DNA from: Hydrogenophaga sp.
GTDB lineage: Bacteria; Pseudomonadota; Gammaproteobacteria; Burkholderiales; Burkholderiaceae_C
DNA: 64,000 bases
Direction of reading: 5' to 3'
Assembly: GCF_011772445.1 (NCBI RefSeq)
Contig: NZ_WVZN01000016.1
Location: 1-64,000 of the forward strand
Made by a program: the position numbers and the translations under genes. Positions within the stretch are counted from its first letter, which is position 1; the number at the start of each line of letters is the position of its first letter. This document shows, one piece after another, positions 48,501 to 59,443 of the stretch. Under the pieces are notes generated by a model that saw nothing but the letters and a program-made list of their open reading frames with translations, ran no database searches and had not been told where the DNA came from.

Positions 48501-48830
48501 ATGACCGACCTCGAATACCAGGATCGCGCCGAGGCCCTGCTGCGCGCCATCGAGTTGAACTGCGACCGCATCAACGAAGACACCGACGCCGACATCGACA
48601 ACCAGCGCGTGGGCGGCATGATCACCCTGACCTTCGCCAACCGCAGCCAGATCGTCATCAACCTGCAGAAGCCCTTGCACGAGGTGTGGATGGCCGCGCG
48701 GGCCGGTGGCTTTCACTACAAGCACGACGGACGCGCCTGGATGGACACCAAGGGCAACGGCGAATTCTTTGCGAACCTCTCGCGCTACGCGAGCGAACAG
48801 TCGGGTGAAGCGCTGAGCTTCAGTTCCTGA
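48501..48830 (+). CDS. cyaY: iron donor protein CyaY (frataxin)
   Basis: A 109-residue frataxin homologue, regulating iron delivery in Fe-S cluster assembly. An acidic first helix ([27 protein letters not shown]) and a beta-sheet with [18 protein letters not shown] are typical. The ATG directly follows the lptM -10 complement and has no clear Shine-Dalgarno. Its 3' end overlaps the mrcA 3' end on the other strand. Confidence 0.95.
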   Translation: MTDLEYQDRAEALLRAIELNCDRINEDTDADIDNQRVGGMITLTFANRSQIVINLQKPLHEVWMAARAGGFHYKHDGRAWMDTKGNGEFFANLSRYASEQSGEALSFSS

Positions 48831-51240
48831 ACAGGTCGAGGATGCTGCGCCGGTTCTCCACCGGCGGGAGTGGCGCCGGCACCGGCACACCGTTGGGATC
48901 GACTGGCGTGCCACCGGGCGCGCCCGGCCATGGATCCGCCAGGCCCAGGCCGTGCACCCCATTGCCGGGGCCGTACTCTTCGTAGTACCACTCGCCACCG
49001 ATATTGACCACGCCGGGTGGTGCGCTGTAGGTGGTCACAGGCACATCCTTGAGCATCTCCTGCATGAAGGAAATCCACATCGGCAGCGCCAGACCGCCCC
49101 CGGTCTCGCGGCTGCCCAGGTTGCGCGGCGTGTCGTAGCCCACCCAGGCCGCGGCGGCCAGCGTGGGCTGGTAGCCCACGAACCAGGCGTCCACCGCGTC
49201 GTTGGTGGTGCCGGTCTTGCCGTACAGATCGGGCCGCTTGAGCGTGGCCTGCGCGCGCGCGGCCGTGCCTGAGCGGGTGATCTCTTGCAGCAGGCTGTTC
49301 ATGATGAAGGCGTTGCGCGGCTCGATCGCGCGCGGCGCGTTGTCCAGCGTGGTTTGTGGCGCCTCGAACAGGACGCGGCCGCGTGCGTCGGTCACGCGCG
49401 TGATCAGCACCGGCGACACGCGATGCCCGCCGTTGGCGAACACCGAATAGGCCGTGACCATCTGCAGCGGCGTCACGGCACCAGCGCCCAGGGCCATGGT
49501 GAGGAAGGGGGGATGCTTCTCCGCGTCGAAGCCGAAGCGCGTCACCCAACTCTGCGCGTTCTGCGTGCCCACCAGTTGCAGCACGCGAATGGACACCATG
49601 TTCTTCGACTTCGCCAGTGCGCGGCGCACCGACATCGGGCCATCGAACTGTCCGTCGTAGTTCTTCGGCTCCCAGGGCTTGCCACCGGTTTCCGCCGCGG
49701 AATAGAACAGCGGTGCGTCATTGACCACTGTCATCGGCGTGAGACCCTTTTCCAGCGCGGCGGAGTAGACGAAGGGCTTGAAGCTCGATCCCGGTTGCCG
49801 CCAGGCCTGGGTGGCGTGGTTGAACTTGTTCTTGTTGAAGTCGAAACCGCCAATGATCGCTGCGATGCGGCCGTTGCGCGGATCCAGTGCCACGAAGGCG
49901 GATTCGACCTCGGGCAATTGCGTTACGCGCCAGGACTTGTCGCCCACCTTCACGATGCGCACCACCGCGCCCGGGCGCAGCTTGATGTTGGGCCCGGCCT
50001 TGTCGGACAGGCCGCTTTGCACCGGCTTGAGGCCTTCACCGGTGATTTCGATCGGCTCGCCATCCTGGCGCATCACCACGACCTTGCGCGCGCTGGCCTC
50101 CAGCACCACAGCCGACAGCAGATCGCCGTTGTCGGGACGTTCCGCGAGCGCCTCGTCTATGGCCGCGTCGCGCTCCTGCGGGTCCTGCGGCAGATCGATG
50201 AACAGCTCGGGGCCGCGGTAGAACTGCCGGCGTTCATAGTCCAACACGCCCTGACGCACTGCGCGGTACGCGGCCTCCTGCGCGCGAGGATCAATGGTCG
50301 TGGACACCACGAGCCCTCGCGTGTAGGCGGCCTCCCCGTACTGCGCCACGATCGCTTGGCGAACCATCTCGGAAGCGAACTCCGCGTGCAGGCTTTCCTC
50401 CTGGGCGCCGCGGTACAACTTGATCTCCTGCGCCTTGGCCTGTTCGGCCTGCTCGGGCGTGATGAAGCCGTTCTCCACCATGCGATCGATGATGTACAGC
50501 TGCCGCGCGCGAGCGCGCTTGGGATTGCGCACCGGGTTGTAGGCCGACGGCGCCTGCGGCAGGCCCGCCAGCATGGCGGCTTCGGCGATGGTCACGTTCT
50601 GCAGCGGTTTGCCGAAGTAGATCTGCGACGCCGAGGCGAAGCCGTAGGCCCGCCGGCCCAGGAAGATCTGGTTCATGTAGATCTCGAGGATCTGCTCCTT
50701 GGTGAGCATGTGCTCCAGCTTGAACGTGAGCAGAACCTCGTAGATCTTGCGTGTGTAGCTTTTCTCCGCCGACAGGTAGACGTTGCGCGCCACCTGCATG
50801 GTGATGGTGGACGCCCCCTGGCTTTTGGCCTCGCGCAGGTTGGCCAACGCAGCCCGCACCATGCCGCGGTAGTCCACGCCGCTGTGTTCGAAGAAGCGCG
50901 CGTCCTCGATGGCCAGCACCGCGTTCTTCATCACATCGGGGATCTGGTCGATCGTCAGCAGGTTGCGTCGCTCTTCGCCGAACTCACCGATGAGTTGCCC
51001 GTCCACCGCGAGCACTCGCAGGGGCAATTTGGGACGGTAGTCGGCCAGTCCGGTGACGTCGGGCAGGTTGGGATAGGCCACGGCCAGTGCGATGCCGACG
51101 GCCACGAGCAGGGCTGCAACACCCGCCGCCGCCAGTCCGGCTACAGCCACCACCAAGCGACCGATCCAGATGAGTGTGCGAGGGGCCGCAGATACTGCCT
51201 TCGCAGTGCCTGCTTGAGGGGACTTGGAATCTTGGGGCAT
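48820..51240 (-). CDS. mrcA: class A penicillin-binding protein 1A
   Basis: A bifunctional peptidoglycan synthase of 806 residues: an N-terminal membrane anchor (about 30-55), a GT51 glycosyltransferase ([22 protein letters not shown]), an OB-like insertion, and a transpeptidase with SSFK, SKN and KTGTTND motifs. The ATG at 51240 is chosen. An ATG at 51267 is part of the predicted -10 box and therefore unlikely. It is divergent from pilM, the common arrangement in proteobacteria. Confidence 0.95.
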   Translation of the reverse strand: MPQDSKSPQAGTAKAVSAAPRTLIWIGRLVVAVAGLAAAGVAALLVAVGIALAVAYPNLPDVTGLADYRPKLPLRVLAVDGQLIGEFGEERRNLLTIDQIPDVMKNAVLAIEDARFFEHSGVDYRGMVRAALANLREAKSQGASTITMQVARNVYLSAEKSYTRKIYEVLLTFKLEHMLTKEQILEIYMNQIFLGRRAYGFASASQIYFGKPLQNVTIAEAAMLAGLPQAPSAYNPVRNPKRARARQLYIIDRMVENGFITPEQAEQAKAQEIKLYRGAQEESLHAEFASEMVRQAIVAQYGEAAYTRGLVVSTTIDPRAQEAAYRAVRQGVLDYERRQFYRGPELFIDLPQDPQERDAAIDEALAERPDNGDLLSAVVLEASARKVVVMRQDGEPIEITGEGLKPVQSGLSDKAGPNIKLRPGAVVRIVKVGDKSWRVTQLPEVESAFVALDPRNGRIAAIIGGFDFNKNKFNHATQAWRQPGSSFKPFVYSAALEKGLTPMTVVNDAPLFYSAAETGGKPWEPKNYDGQFDGPMSVRRALAKSKNMVSIRVLQLVGTQNAQSWVTRFGFDAEKHPPFLTMALGAGAVTPLQMVTAYSVFANGGHRVSPVLITRVTDARGRVLFEAPQTTLDNAPRAIEPRNAFIMNSLLQEITRSGTAARAQATLKRPDLYGKTGTTNDAVDAWFVGYQPTLAAAAWVGYDTPRNLGSRETGGGLALPMWISFMQEMLKDVPVTTYSAPPGVVNIGGEWYYEEYGPGNGVHGLGLADPWPGAPGGTPVDPNGVPVPAPLPPVENRRSILDLFRN

Positions 51241-51265
51241 GCGAACTGGAACTGAAACGTCCCGC

Positions 51266-51271
51266 ATTTTA
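51266..51271 (-). promoter_or_regulatory. mrcA -10 box
   Basis: TAAAAT on the minus strand (51271 to 51266), 25 nt before the chosen mrcA ATG. It contains the first in-frame ATG of the long reading frame, which supports using the downstream start. The -35 is weak. Confidence 0.45.
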
Positions 51272-51422
51272 GAAGTCGGTCAGGACGCCGACATTGAATC
51301 ACCGGAACGGGTTGATGTGGGTTTCGGATCCGGTTTGTCGAAGGGCGTTCAGCCCATCACGCCGAGTCCTCGTCCCGTCGGCTTTTGACAACGTTTCGAA
51401 TTGTGCGTTTGGCAATAAATCT

Positions 51423-51451
51423 TTGCCGCTCAATGGGCTTACTGCTAGCAT
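51423..51451 (+). promoter_or_regulatory. pilMNOPQ promoter
   Basis: TTGCCG (51423-51428), a 17-nt spacer and TAGCAT (51446-51451). It is a reasonable sigma70-type promoter about 55 nt before pilM. The remainder of the mrcA-pilM gap (about 265 bp) shows no other strong signal. Confidence 0.5.
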
Positions 51452-51506
51452 TGAAGTGATTTCTTAAGTCTGGCGTGGTACCGCGCCACGCGATTTGGGG
51501 GCCATC

Positions 51507-52586
51507 TTGATCTCAATGGGATCGCTTTTCAGCCGAGAACCAGCACCCTTGCTGGGCATTGACGTGAGCACGTCGAGCGTCAAGCTCGTGGAACTCAGTC
51601 GCAACCGCGCGGGCGAATTCGTGCTGGAGCGGTGTGCCATGGAGCCGCTCGAACGCGGCTGGATCACCGATGGCAACATCGAAAAGTTCGATGAAGTGGC
51701 TGACGCCGTGCGGCGCGTGGTCCGAAAGAGCGGCAGCAAGACCAAGAATGTGGCGCTGGCGCTTCCCGCTTCGGCGGTGATCACGAAAAAAATCGTTCTT
51801 CCGGGTGGCATGAGCGACAAGGAGCTGGAAGCCCAGGTCGAGTCCGAGGCGAACCAGTACATCCCGTTCTCGCTCGACGAGGTGAGCCTCGACTTCTGCG
51901 TGGTGGGGCCTAGCGCCACTTCCGTGGGCGATGTCGAGGTGCTCATCGCGGCCTCTCGCAAGGAAAAGGTGTCCGACCGTCAAGGCCTCGCCGAAGCCGC
52001 GGGTCTCAAGCCGGTGGTCATGGACGTCGAATCCTATGCGTCTCGCCTGGCTGCGGGCCGGGTCATCGAGACCCTGCCGAATCAGGGCGTCGATGCGTTG
52101 GTGGCCCTGTTCGAGATCGGATCAATGACCACCAGTCTGCAGGTCATACGCAACGACGAGGTGCTCTACGAACGCGACCAGGCTTTCGGCGGCGGTCAGT
52201 TGACCCAGCTCATCATTCGTCAGTACGGCTTTTCTCCCGACGAGGCGGAGGCCAAGAAGCGGTCCGGTGACCTGCCTGAGGATTACCAGAGCGCTGTACT
52301 CGAGCCTTTCATCGAGAGCATGTCCCAGGAAGTCGGACGTGCCCTGCAGTTCTTCTTCACGAGCACGCCGTACAACAAAATCGATCACATCCTGCTCGCA
52401 GGTGGCAGTGCCGCTCTGTTGGGTTTGACCGAGGCGGTGACGCACCAGACCTCGTTCGCCTGCATGTTGATCAATCCGTTCGACGCCATGGAACTGGGGT
52501 CCTCGATTCAGGCGCGAAAGATCTCCCGTGAGGCGCCGGCCTACCTGACGTCCACCGGCCTGGCGTTGCGGAGGTTCTACCAATGA
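51507..52586 (+). CDS. pilM: type IV pilus inner-membrane complex protein PilM
   Basis: A cytoplasmic actin-like ATP-binding protein of 359 residues that docks the PilN tail. LLGIDVSTSSVKLVEL is the phosphate-1 region, and LLAGGSAAL lies near the C-terminus. The start is uncertain. A TTG at 51507 gives MISMGSLFSRE like its relatives, while an ATG at 51516 would be shorter; a GGGGG run precedes the TTG. It heads the pilMNOPQ operon. Confidence 0.94.
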   Translation: MISMGSLFSREPAPLLGIDVSTSSVKLVELSRNRAGEFVLERCAMEPLERGWITDGNIEKFDEVADAVRRVVRKSGSKTKNVALALPASAVITKKIVLPGGMSDKELEAQVESEANQYIPFSLDEVSLDFCVVGPSATSVGDVEVLIAASRKEKVSDRQGLAEAAGLKPVVMDVESYASRLAAGRVIETLPNQGVDALVALFEIGSMTTSLQVIRNDEVLYERDQAFGGGQLTQLIIRQYGFSPDEAEAKKRSGDLPEDYQSAVLEPFIESMSQEVGRALQFFFTSTPYNKIDHILLAGGSAALLGLTEAVTHQTSFACMLINPFDAMELGSSIQARKISREAPAYLTSTGLALRRFYQ

Positions 52587-53200
52587 TCCTCATCAACCTG
52601 CTGCCTCACCGCGAGGCAGCGCGCAAGCGCCAGAAGGAACAATTCTTCACGCAGTTGGCGCTCTCGGCCATGTTGGGCGGCATCATTGGTGGCGCCGTTT
52701 TCACGTGGTATCAGGGGCAGATTTCCGCGCAGCAGGAACGCAACCTGTTTCTGACGCAGGAGATTGCCAAGCTGGACGCGGAGATCAAGGACATCGCGAC
52801 CCTGCAGCAGCAGATCGCGTCCTTGCGTGCGCGCCAGACCGCGGTGGAAGACCTGCAGGCTGGGCGAAATCTGCCTGTGTACCTGCTGGAAGAACTCGTC
52901 AACCAGCTGCCTGAAGGCGTTTTCCTGCGCACCATGAAGCAGGAAAACATGAGCGTGCTCATGACCGGGACTGCGCAGTCCCAGGAACGCGTGTCCGAAC
53001 TTTTGCGCAACCTGTCGAACAACAGCCCGGCCTTGACGCGTCCCGAACTGGTGGAAATCGTGTCAGCCAACGCCGCCATCAGCGGTGCTGATGCGCGGCG
53101 CGTGGCCAACTTCACCATGCGCGTGACCTTGCGCAAACCAGAGGCAACGCCGGCGGCGCCCGCGAAGCCAGCCGCGGCACCTGCCGCAGGCAAAGTCTGA
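52583..53200 (+). CDS. pilN: type IV pilus assembly protein PilN
   Basis: A bitopic inner-membrane protein of 205 residues. The INLLPHRE motif near the N-terminus binds PilM. One membrane helix (about 24-42) and a periplasmic coiled coil with a ferredoxin-like domain follow. It overlaps pilM by ATGA. It ends with an Ala/Pro-rich tail. Confidence 0.95.
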   Translation: MILINLLPHREAARKRQKEQFFTQLALSAMLGGIIGGAVFTWYQGQISAQQERNLFLTQEIAKLDAEIKDIATLQQQIASLRARQTAVEDLQAGRNLPVYLLEELVNQLPEGVFLRTMKQENMSVLMTGTAQSQERVSELLRNLSNNSPALTRPELVEIVSANAAISGADARRVANFTMRVTLRKPEATPAAPAKPAAAPAAGKV

Positions 53201-53214
53201 TCCAGGGTGGCGTG

Positions 53215-53886
53215 ATGGCGAAGAAATCGAACATCAACATCGACCTCAAGGGCGTGCAGGACAAGCTGCGCGCCCAGTTCACCGGTCTCGATCCGAACGA
53301 CCCGTCTTTGTGGCCGGCGCTGCCGCGCAATCTGCTGTTCGTCGCGGTTTGCGTGGGCGTTGTGGCCGCGCTCTGGTTTTTCTGGCTCAAAGGGGTCGAC
53401 GAGGAGTTGGTCGCGGAGAAGGCTCGGGAAGAGCAACTGCGCACCACCTATCGCAGCAAGCTGGTGCAGGCGGTCAACCTGGACGCTTTGCGCAAGCAAT
53501 TGGAGCAGGTGCAGCAGTACGTGACGCAGTTGGAAAAGCAACTGCCCAGCAAGGCTGAAATGGACGCCCTGCTCTCCGACATCAACCAGGCGGGCCTTGG
53601 CCGCAGCCTGCAGTTCGAATTGTTCCGCCCGGGGCAGATCGTGGTGCGGGAGTACTACGCCGAGTTGCCCATCTCGATTCGCGTCACGGGGACCTACCAC
53701 GACATCGGGCTTTTCGCCGCAGACATCGCCAATTTGTCCCGCATCGTCACATTGAACAATCTCAGCCTCGCGCCGATCGCCAATCGTGAGGGGTATCTGA
53801 CGATGGATGGCGTGGCCAAGACCTTCCGGTACCTCGATCCCGAAGAAGTGGCCGCGCAACAGAAAGCGAAAGGGGCGAACAAGTGA
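53215..53886 (+). CDS. pilO: type IV pilus assembly protein PilO
   Basis: A bitopic inner-membrane partner of PilN, 223 residues, with one membrane helix (LLFVAVCVGVVAALWFFWL, about 40-58), a coiled coil and a periplasmic ferredoxin-like domain. The ATG at 53215 is favoured with AGGG 7 nt upstream; an adjacent GTG at 53212 is possible. The pilP start overlaps its stop. Confidence 0.95.
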   Translation: MAKKSNINIDLKGVQDKLRAQFTGLDPNDPSLWPALPRNLLFVAVCVGVVAALWFFWLKGVDEELVAEKAREEQLRTTYRSKLVQAVNLDALRKQLEQVQQYVTQLEKQLPSKAEMDALLSDINQAGLGRSLQFELFRPGQIVVREYYAELPISIRVTGTYHDIGLFAADIANLSRIVTLNNLSLAPIANREGYLTMDGVAKTFRYLDPEEVAAQQKAKGANK

Positions 53887-54425
53887 GGCGCCTCGTACCG
53901 TACTTCCTGTGCACGGTGGCCATCGTTCTTGCTGGCTGCACGTCGTCCGGTCAGGACGAACTCCGGTCCTGGATGCAGGCTGAGCGCAATTCGATCAAAC
54001 CCTCGGTCCAACCCATTCCCGAGCCCACGCGCTTCGAACCTCAACCCTACAGCGTTGAACGCGAGACACCGCCATTCAGCGCGGAGAAGCTGGCGAGCCT
54101 GCTGCGCGGCACGCAAACGGCCACCGCCGCGAACGCTGCGCTGATCGAGCCGGAACTGGCCCGCCGGCGTCAGCCGTTGGAGGCCTTTCCTCTGGACTCC
54201 ATGACCATGGTCGGCAGCCTTGACCGCTCCGGCCAATTGGTGGCACTCATCAAGGTGGATCGGTTGCTGTACCAGGTCCGTCAGGGCCAATACCTGGGTC
54301 AAAACTTTGGGCGCGTGACCCGCATCACCGAGACCGAGATTGCCTTGCGCGAAATCGTTCAAGACCCATCGGGTGAATGGATCGAGCGCCCCACGGCGCT
54401 GCAGTTAGTAGAGGACGCTAAATGA
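53883..54425 (+). CDS. pilP: type IV pilus lipoprotein PilP
   Basis: A 180-residue inner-membrane lipoprotein that joins PilNO to the PilQ secretin. The GTG start overlaps the pilO stop. The signal peptide ends in lipobox LAGC, a Pro-rich linker follows, and the C-terminal HR-like beta domain (LVALIKVDRLLYQVRQGQYLG) resembles GspC HR. The stop overlaps the pilQ ATG. Confidence 0.95.
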   Translation: MRRLVPYFLCTVAIVLAGCTSSGQDELRSWMQAERNSIKPSVQPIPEPTRFEPQPYSVERETPPFSAEKLASLLRGTQTATAANAALIEPELARRRQPLEAFPLDSMTMVGSLDRSGQLVALIKVDRLLYQVRQGQYLGQNFGRVTRITETEIALREIVQDPSGEWIERPTALQLVEDAK

Positions 54426-56551
54426 ACAAGCCAGAACAGGCGACCGCTGGACCAGCGTGGGGGCGGAGGATTGTCAAGGGGGGGCTGGCTCTCGGCCTCG
54501 TCTTGTCGGCGTGCTGGGCTCAGGCGCAAACCGCCATCCAGTCGGTGACCGGTGGCATCCAGAGTGGTGCCGAAGTGATCCGGATCAATCTGTCGGAACC
54601 CTTGAAGGCGACGCCTTCGAGTTTCTCGGTGCAATCACCGGCGCGTATCGCGCTTGATTTCCCGGGCGTGGCCAACGCCATGGGGCGAAGCACGGTCGAC
54701 ATCAACGAAGGAAACCTGCGCTCCGCCACGGTGATCCAAGCCGGTGACCGGACGCGTGTGGTGATCAACCTCAAGCAACCCGCGCAGTTCCAGACGCGCG
54801 TGGAAGGCAGCAGCCTGCTGGTGATCATGGAGCGGCCCGAGGCGGTCACGGCGCAAACCAACCCGCCCACGCACTTTGCCGAGAGCCGCAACCTGGACGT
54901 CAGCGCTTTGCGCGACATCGACTTCCGCCGCGGCACAGGCAACACGGGCCGTGTGGTGGTTGAATTGCCAAACAACCAGGTTGGCGTGGACATCCGCCAA
55001 CAAGGCACCGGGCTGGTCGTGGAGTTCCTGAAGAGCTCTTTGCCCGAAGGCCTGCGTCGGCGACTGGACGTGACCGACTTTGGTACGCCGGTGCAATCGG
55101 TGACGACCACGCAGACCGGTGACCGCGTGCGCATGGTGGTGTCGTCAGTGGGCAATTGGGAGCATTCCGCGTACCAGAGCGACAACCAGTTCGTGCTCGA
55201 GGTGCGTGAGCAGCGGGTTGATCCGAACAAGCTCAGCCAGGGCCCCGGTTACACGGGCGAGAAGCTGTCCCTGAACTTCCAGAACATCGAGGTCCGCGCC
55301 CTGCTGCAGGTCATCGCCGATTTCACGAACTTCAACATCGTGACGTCCGACTCCGTGTCGGGCTCGGTGACCTTGCGCCTGAAGGACGTCCCCTGGGATC
55401 AGGCGCTGGACATCATCATGCAGGCCAAGGGCCTGGGCTTGCGCAAGTCGGGCAACGTGCTGTGGATTGCGCCGCGCGATGAAATCGCGGCTCGGGAGAA
55501 GCAGGAACTGGAGGCCCGTGCCACGGTGGAAAGCCTGGAGCAGGTGCGCACGCAATCGTTCCAGATGAACTACGCCAAGGCGGCCGACATCGCCACGCAA
55601 CTGACGGCGGGGACGGGTACCTCCAGTGGTTCGTCGAGCGGTTCTGGCAATGCACGCATCCTGTCCCCTCGAGGCAGCGTGATCGCGGAGCCGCGCACCA
55701 ACCAGTTGTTCGTCACGGATATCCCCTCGCGCCTCGAACAGGTGCAGGAACTGATCACCAAGCTCGACATTCCGATTCGCCAGGTGCTGATCGAAGCGCG
55801 CATCGTGGAAGCCGACGACGACTTCAGCAAGTCCATCGGTGTGCGCCTCGGTGGTGGTGTCCGGGATTTCAGCGCGGGTTCGGCCAACGGCAACCCGGTG
55901 CGCGGCAATTTCGGCAGCAACTACTCGGCCGTGACCACCGGCCCAGCGCTCACGTCGTCGCCCTTCGTCAACCTGCCGGCCCTTCCGCCGTCTGGTCAGG
56001 CCGCGTCCTACGCGCTGTCGTTGTTCAGCCCCAATGCCTCACGTTTTCTGGCTTTGGAGATCTCGGCCCTCGAATCCGATGGCAAGGGCCGGGTGGTGTC
56101 CAGCCCGCGTGTGGTCACGGCCGATCAGGTCAAGGCGCTCATCGAACAGGGCACGGAGTTTCCGTACCAGACCGCCACGTCCAGCGGCGCAACGGCCATC
56201 GCGTTCCGCAAGGCCAATCTCAAGCTCGAGGTGACGCCTCAGATCACCCCCGAAGGCAACATCATTCTCGATCTCGATGTGAACAAGGACACCCGGGGCG
56301 AGACCACCGCCGAGGGCATCGCGATCGATACCAAGCACGTGCAAACGCAGGTGCTGGTCGAAAACGGCGGCACGGTGGTGATCGGCGGCATCTTCGAACG
56401 CACCGAGCGCAACGAGATCCAGAAGGTGCCGCTGCTGGGCGACCTCCCCGGCGTGGGCAACCTGTTCAAGTCGCGCAACCAGCTGGATCAGCGCTCCGAG
56501 TTGCTGATCTTCATCACGCCGCGCGTCCTGGGGCGCACCGCCATCAACTAA
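54422..56551 (+). CDS. pilQ: type IV pilus secretin PilQ
   Basis: The outer-membrane secretin for pilus extrusion, 709 residues. There is a signal peptide ending AQAQ, tandem AMIN domains (about 45-130 and 165-260) that bind peptidoglycan, a secretin_N (STN) region near 285-350 (LSLNFQNIEVRALLQVIADF), an N1 domain, and a C-terminal secretin domain (VPLLGDLPGVGNLFKSR). It is the last pil gene; aroK begins at the next base. Confidence 0.96.
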   Translation: MNKPEQATAGPAWGRRIVKGGLALGLVLSACWAQAQTAIQSVTGGIQSGAEVIRINLSEPLKATPSSFSVQSPARIALDFPGVANAMGRSTVDINEGNLRSATVIQAGDRTRVVINLKQPAQFQTRVEGSSLLVIMERPEAVTAQTNPPTHFAESRNLDVSALRDIDFRRGTGNTGRVVVELPNNQVGVDIRQQGTGLVVEFLKSSLPEGLRRRLDVTDFGTPVQSVTTTQTGDRVRMVVSSVGNWEHSAYQSDNQFVLEVREQRVDPNKLSQGPGYTGEKLSLNFQNIEVRALLQVIADFTNFNIVTSDSVSGSVTLRLKDVPWDQALDIIMQAKGLGLRKSGNVLWIAPRDEIAAREKQELEARATVESLEQVRTQSFQMNYAKAADIATQLTAGTGTSSGSSSGSGNARILSPRGSVIAEPRTNQLFVTDIPSRLEQVQELITKLDIPIRQVLIEARIVEADDDFSKSIGVRLGGGVRDFSAGSANGNPVRGNFGSNYSAVTTGPALTSSPFVNLPALPPSGQAASYALSLFSPNASRFLALEISALESDGKGRVVSSPRVVTADQVKALIEQGTEFPYQTATSSGATAIAFRKANLKLEVTPQITPEGNIILDLDVNKDTRGETTAEGIAIDTKHVQTQVLVENGGTVVIGGIFERTERNEIQKVPLLGDLPGVGNLFKSRNQLDQRSELLIFITPRVLGRTAIN

Positions 56552-57115
56552 TTGAACGCCACGCAGTCGGTCTTTCTGGTCGGGCTGCCTGGATCGGGCA
56601 AATCCACGGTCGGGCGCCAGTTGGCCCGGCGCCTGGGTTTGCCCTTTGTCGATTCCGATCAGGTGATCGAGCAGCGCATCGGGTCAAGCATCCGGGCGTT
56701 CTTCGATCGCGAAGGGGAGGCGGCGTTCCGGGACCTCGAATCCCAGGTCATTGACGAAGTGACCAGCGGCCCCTTGGCGGTGGTGGCCACCGGCGGCGGC
56801 GCCGTGCTGCGCCCGGAGAACCGGGCCTGCCTTCACGACCGCGGGCGCGTTGTCTACTTGCGCTCGACGCCGGAAGACCTGTTCCGCCGCCTGCGCAACG
56901 ATCGCCACCGCCCGCTGCTGCAGGTGGACGACCCCTTGGTCAGGCTCAAGGATCTGTACGTCCAGCGGCACCCCCTGTACGCCGAGACGGCGCATTTCGC
57001 CATCGAAACGGGCCGCCCCTCCGTGGCGACACTGGTCAACATGATCCTCATGCAGCTTGAACTGGCCGGGTGGGTGTCCAACGCGCCCGACAGCGGCCAG
57101 CCACCAGCGCCTTGA
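56552..57115 (+). CDS. aroK: shikimate kinase
   Basis: Phosphorylates shikimate in the chorismate pathway, 187 residues. The P-loop is GLPGSGKST (about 12-20), with DSD and GGGAVLR shikimate-binding motifs. The start is a TTG directly after the pilQ stop; no ATG fits. It lies in the conserved pilQ-aroK-aroB-dgt order of Burkholderiales. Confidence 0.94.
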   Translation: MNATQSVFLVGLPGSGKSTVGRQLARRLGLPFVDSDQVIEQRIGSSIRAFFDREGEAAFRDLESQVIDEVTSGPLAVVATGGGAVLRPENRACLHDRGRVVYLRSTPEDLFRRLRNDRHRPLLQVDDPLVRLKDLYVQRHPLYAETAHFAIETGRPSVATLVNMILMQLELAGWVSNAPDSGQPPAP

Positions 57116-57146
57116 GCGGCGCATCGGCGCCCGACGGAGGCCGGCA

Positions 57147-57152
57147 TACACT
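57147..57152 (+). promoter_or_regulatory. aroB -10 box
   Basis: TACACT lies 6 nt before the aroB ATG, the same spacing seen before tal and gspC. It suggests aroB also has its own leaderless transcript besides read-through from aroK. Confidence 0.4.
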
Positions 57153-57158
57153 CGGGGC

Positions 57159-58283
57159 ATGTTGCCCGCCACACGGTCCACCGAGACACAACGCGTTCGC
57201 ATCGACCTTGGCGAACGCAGCTACGACATCGACATTGGCGCCGACCTGATCGGCCAAAGCGAGACCTTCGCCGATCTGCCTCGCGCGAGCACGGGTGTGA
57301 TCGTCACCAACGAGGTGGTGGCGCCCCTGTACCTGTCAACGCTGCGTCGTGCACTGCAAACGCGTCACGCACGCGTGCTTGACGTGGTGCTGCCCGATGG
57401 CGAGGCCCACAAGCAGTGGACGACGCTGCAAACCATCTTCGATCACCTGTTGGAGGCCGGCTGCGATCGCAAAACCGTGCTCTACGCCCTCGGCGGTGGT
57501 GTGGTGGGTGACATGACCGGGTTCGCGGCCGCCTGCTACATGCGAGGCGTGTCCTTCGTGCAGGTGCCCACCACCTTGCTGGCGCAGGTGGATTCGTCGG
57601 TGGGGGGCAAGACGGGCATCAACCATCCGCTGGGCAAAAACATGATCGGCGCCTTCCACCAACCCTTGAAGGTGGTGTGCGACCTGGACGTGCTGCGTTC
57701 GCTGCCCGACCGCGAATTCAGCGCCGGCATGGCCGAGATCATCAAATACGGGCCGATCGCCGACATGGCGTTCCTCGACTGGATCGAAGCCAACATCGAG
57801 GCCCTCATGGCGCGCGATCCCGTGTGTCTGGCACACGCCGTGCGCCGGAGCTGCGAGATCAAGGCCCAGGTGGTGGGAGCAGACGAGCGCGAGTCGGGGG
57901 TGCGCGCCATCCTGAACTTCGGCCACACCTTCGGGCATGCGATCGAGGCCGGCATGGGGTATGGCGCCTGGCTGCACGGCGAGGCCGTGGGCTGCGGCAT
58001 GGTGATGGCCGCGCGGCTGTCGTTGGCCTTGGGACTGGTGGACGAAGCCTTCGTGAACCGGTTGAACGCACTCGTTCAGCGTGCCGGGCTGCCGGTGATC
58101 GCACCGGTGCTCGACGCTTCGCGGAACGCCGAGCGCTACCTGGAACTCATGCGCGTCGACAAGAAGGCCGAGGCCGGCGAGATCCGTTTCGTGCTGATCG
58201 ACCCGCCCGGCCAGGCCTCGCTCAAACCGGCCAGCGACGCGGTGGTGGCCGACGTGATCGAGCGCAGCTGCTCGCGGGCATGA
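57159..58283 (+). CDS. aroB: 3-dehydroquinate synthase
   Basis: The second enzyme of the shikimate pathway, 374 residues, an NAD- and metal-dependent cyclase. [40 protein letters not shown] and [12 protein letters not shown] are all present, including the metal-binding histidines. It follows aroK by 43 bp, and its stop overlaps dgt (ATGA). Confidence 0.97.
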   Translation: MLPATRSTETQRVRIDLGERSYDIDIGADLIGQSETFADLPRASTGVIVTNEVVAPLYLSTLRRALQTRHARVLDVVLPDGEAHKQWTTLQTIFDHLLEAGCDRKTVLYALGGGVVGDMTGFAAACYMRGVSFVQVPTTLLAQVDSSVGGKTGINHPLGKNMIGAFHQPLKVVCDLDVLRSLPDREFSAGMAEIIKYGPIADMAFLDWIEANIEALMARDPVCLAHAVRRSCEIKAQVVGADERESGVRAILNFGHTFGHAIEAGMGYGAWLHGEAVGCGMVMAARLSLALGLVDEAFVNRLNALVQRAGLPVIAPVLDASRNAERYLELMRVDKKAEAGEIRFVLIDPPGQASLKPASDAVVADVIERSCSRA

Positions 58284-59443
58284 ACGTCGCCCTCGCGCCG
58301 TACGCGAGCGACCCTTCGCGCAGCCGCGGACGGCGTCACCCGGAGCCGCCCGCGCCCACGCGCACGGACTACCAGCGCGACCGCGACCGGGTCATCCATT
58401 CCACGGCGTTCCGCCGGCTGGTCTACAAGACCCAGGTCTTCGTCAACCACGAGGGCGATCTGTTCCGCACCCGCCTCACGCATTCGCTGGAGGTCGCCCA
58501 GCTCGGCCGCAGCGTCGCACGGTCATTGCGGCTCAACGAAGACCTCGTCGAGGCGGTGGCGCTGGCGCACGATCTCGGGCACACACCCTTCGGACACGCG
58601 GGCCAGGATGCCCTGCACGCGGCCCTGCAGGCGCTGGGCCCCGATGGCCGAGCGCCCGATGGCTGGGGCTTCGAACACAACCTGCAGAGTCTGCGCGTGG
58701 TGGATGAGCTCGAGGAGCGCTACCCCGCATTCGATGGCTTGAACCTCTCTTTCGAGACGCGCGAGGGCATCCTCAAGCATTGTTCGCGGCGCAATGCCGA
58801 GCGGCTGGAGCGCCTGGAGCCCGATGGCGTGGCCGCGCGCTTTTTGCGCGGTGGATCGCCTTCGCTGGAAGCGCAGTTGTGCAACCTGGCCGACGAGATC
58901 GCCTACAACGCGCACGACATCGACGATGGCGTTCGCTCGGGCCTTCTCACCCTGGAGCAGCTGGAATCCGTGGAGCTGTTCGACCACTACCGGCGCCAGG
59001 CTCTGCAGGAACACCCTCACCTGCACGGGCGGCGGCTCTTGTTCGAAAGCATCCGGCGCATGCTGAGCGGTCAGGTGTACGACGTGATCTCGGCCACGCG
59101 CGAGCGTTTGGAGCGCTCGGGCGTGCAAAGCGCCGACGAGGCGCGCGCCTTGCCGGCGCTCGTGGCGTTCTCGGATTCGATGCGCGAACGCAGCCAGGCG
59201 CTCAAGTCATTCCTTTTCCGCAACCTTTACCGGCACCCGCAGGTGGTCGAAACCACCGGCCGCGCCCGTCGCGTGATCCAGGACCTGTTCGACCGCTACC
59301 TCGCGGAGCCGGGCGAGATGCCAGACGCCCACGGACAGCGCCGCCACCTCGAGCGCGCGGTGGCCGACTACATCGCCGGCATGACCGACCGCTTTGCCAT
59401 CCGCGAGCACGAGCGCCTGTTCGGCGCGGTTCTCTTTCCATGA
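58280..59443 (+). CDS. dgt: deoxyguanosinetriphosphate triphosphohydrolase-like HD protein
   Basis: A 387-residue HD-domain dNTP triphosphohydrolase of the short Dgt-like type. Metal ligands are in [23 protein letters not shown] and [12 protein letters not shown]. It removes the triphosphate from dNTPs and may affect replication fidelity. It is coupled to aroB and to the MFS gene by ATGA overlaps at both ends. Confidence 0.93.
   Translation: MNVALAPYASDPSRSRGRRHPEPPAPTRTDYQRDRDRVIHSTAFRRLVYKTQVFVNHEGDLFRTRLTHSLEVAQLGRSVARSLRLNEDLVEAVALAHDLGHTPFGHAGQDALHAALQALGPDGRAPDGWGFEHNLQSLRVVDELEERYPAFDGLNLSFETREGILKHCSRRNAERLERLEPDGVAARFLRGGSPSLEAQLCNLADEIAYNAHDIDDGVRSGLLTLEQLESVELFDHYRRQALQEHPHLHGRRLLFESIRRMLSGQVYDVISATRERLERSGVQSADEARALPALVAFSDSMRERSQALKSFLFRNLYRHPQVVETTGRARRVIQDLFDRYLAEPGEMPDAHGQRRHLERAVADYIAGMTDRFAIREHERLFGAVLFP

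Noticed and set aside
51410..51428. TGGCAATAAATCTTTGC upstream of pilM as a sigma54 promoter
   Set aside because: The distance between GG and GC is 12 nt instead of 10, so it does not fit the -24/-12 geometry.
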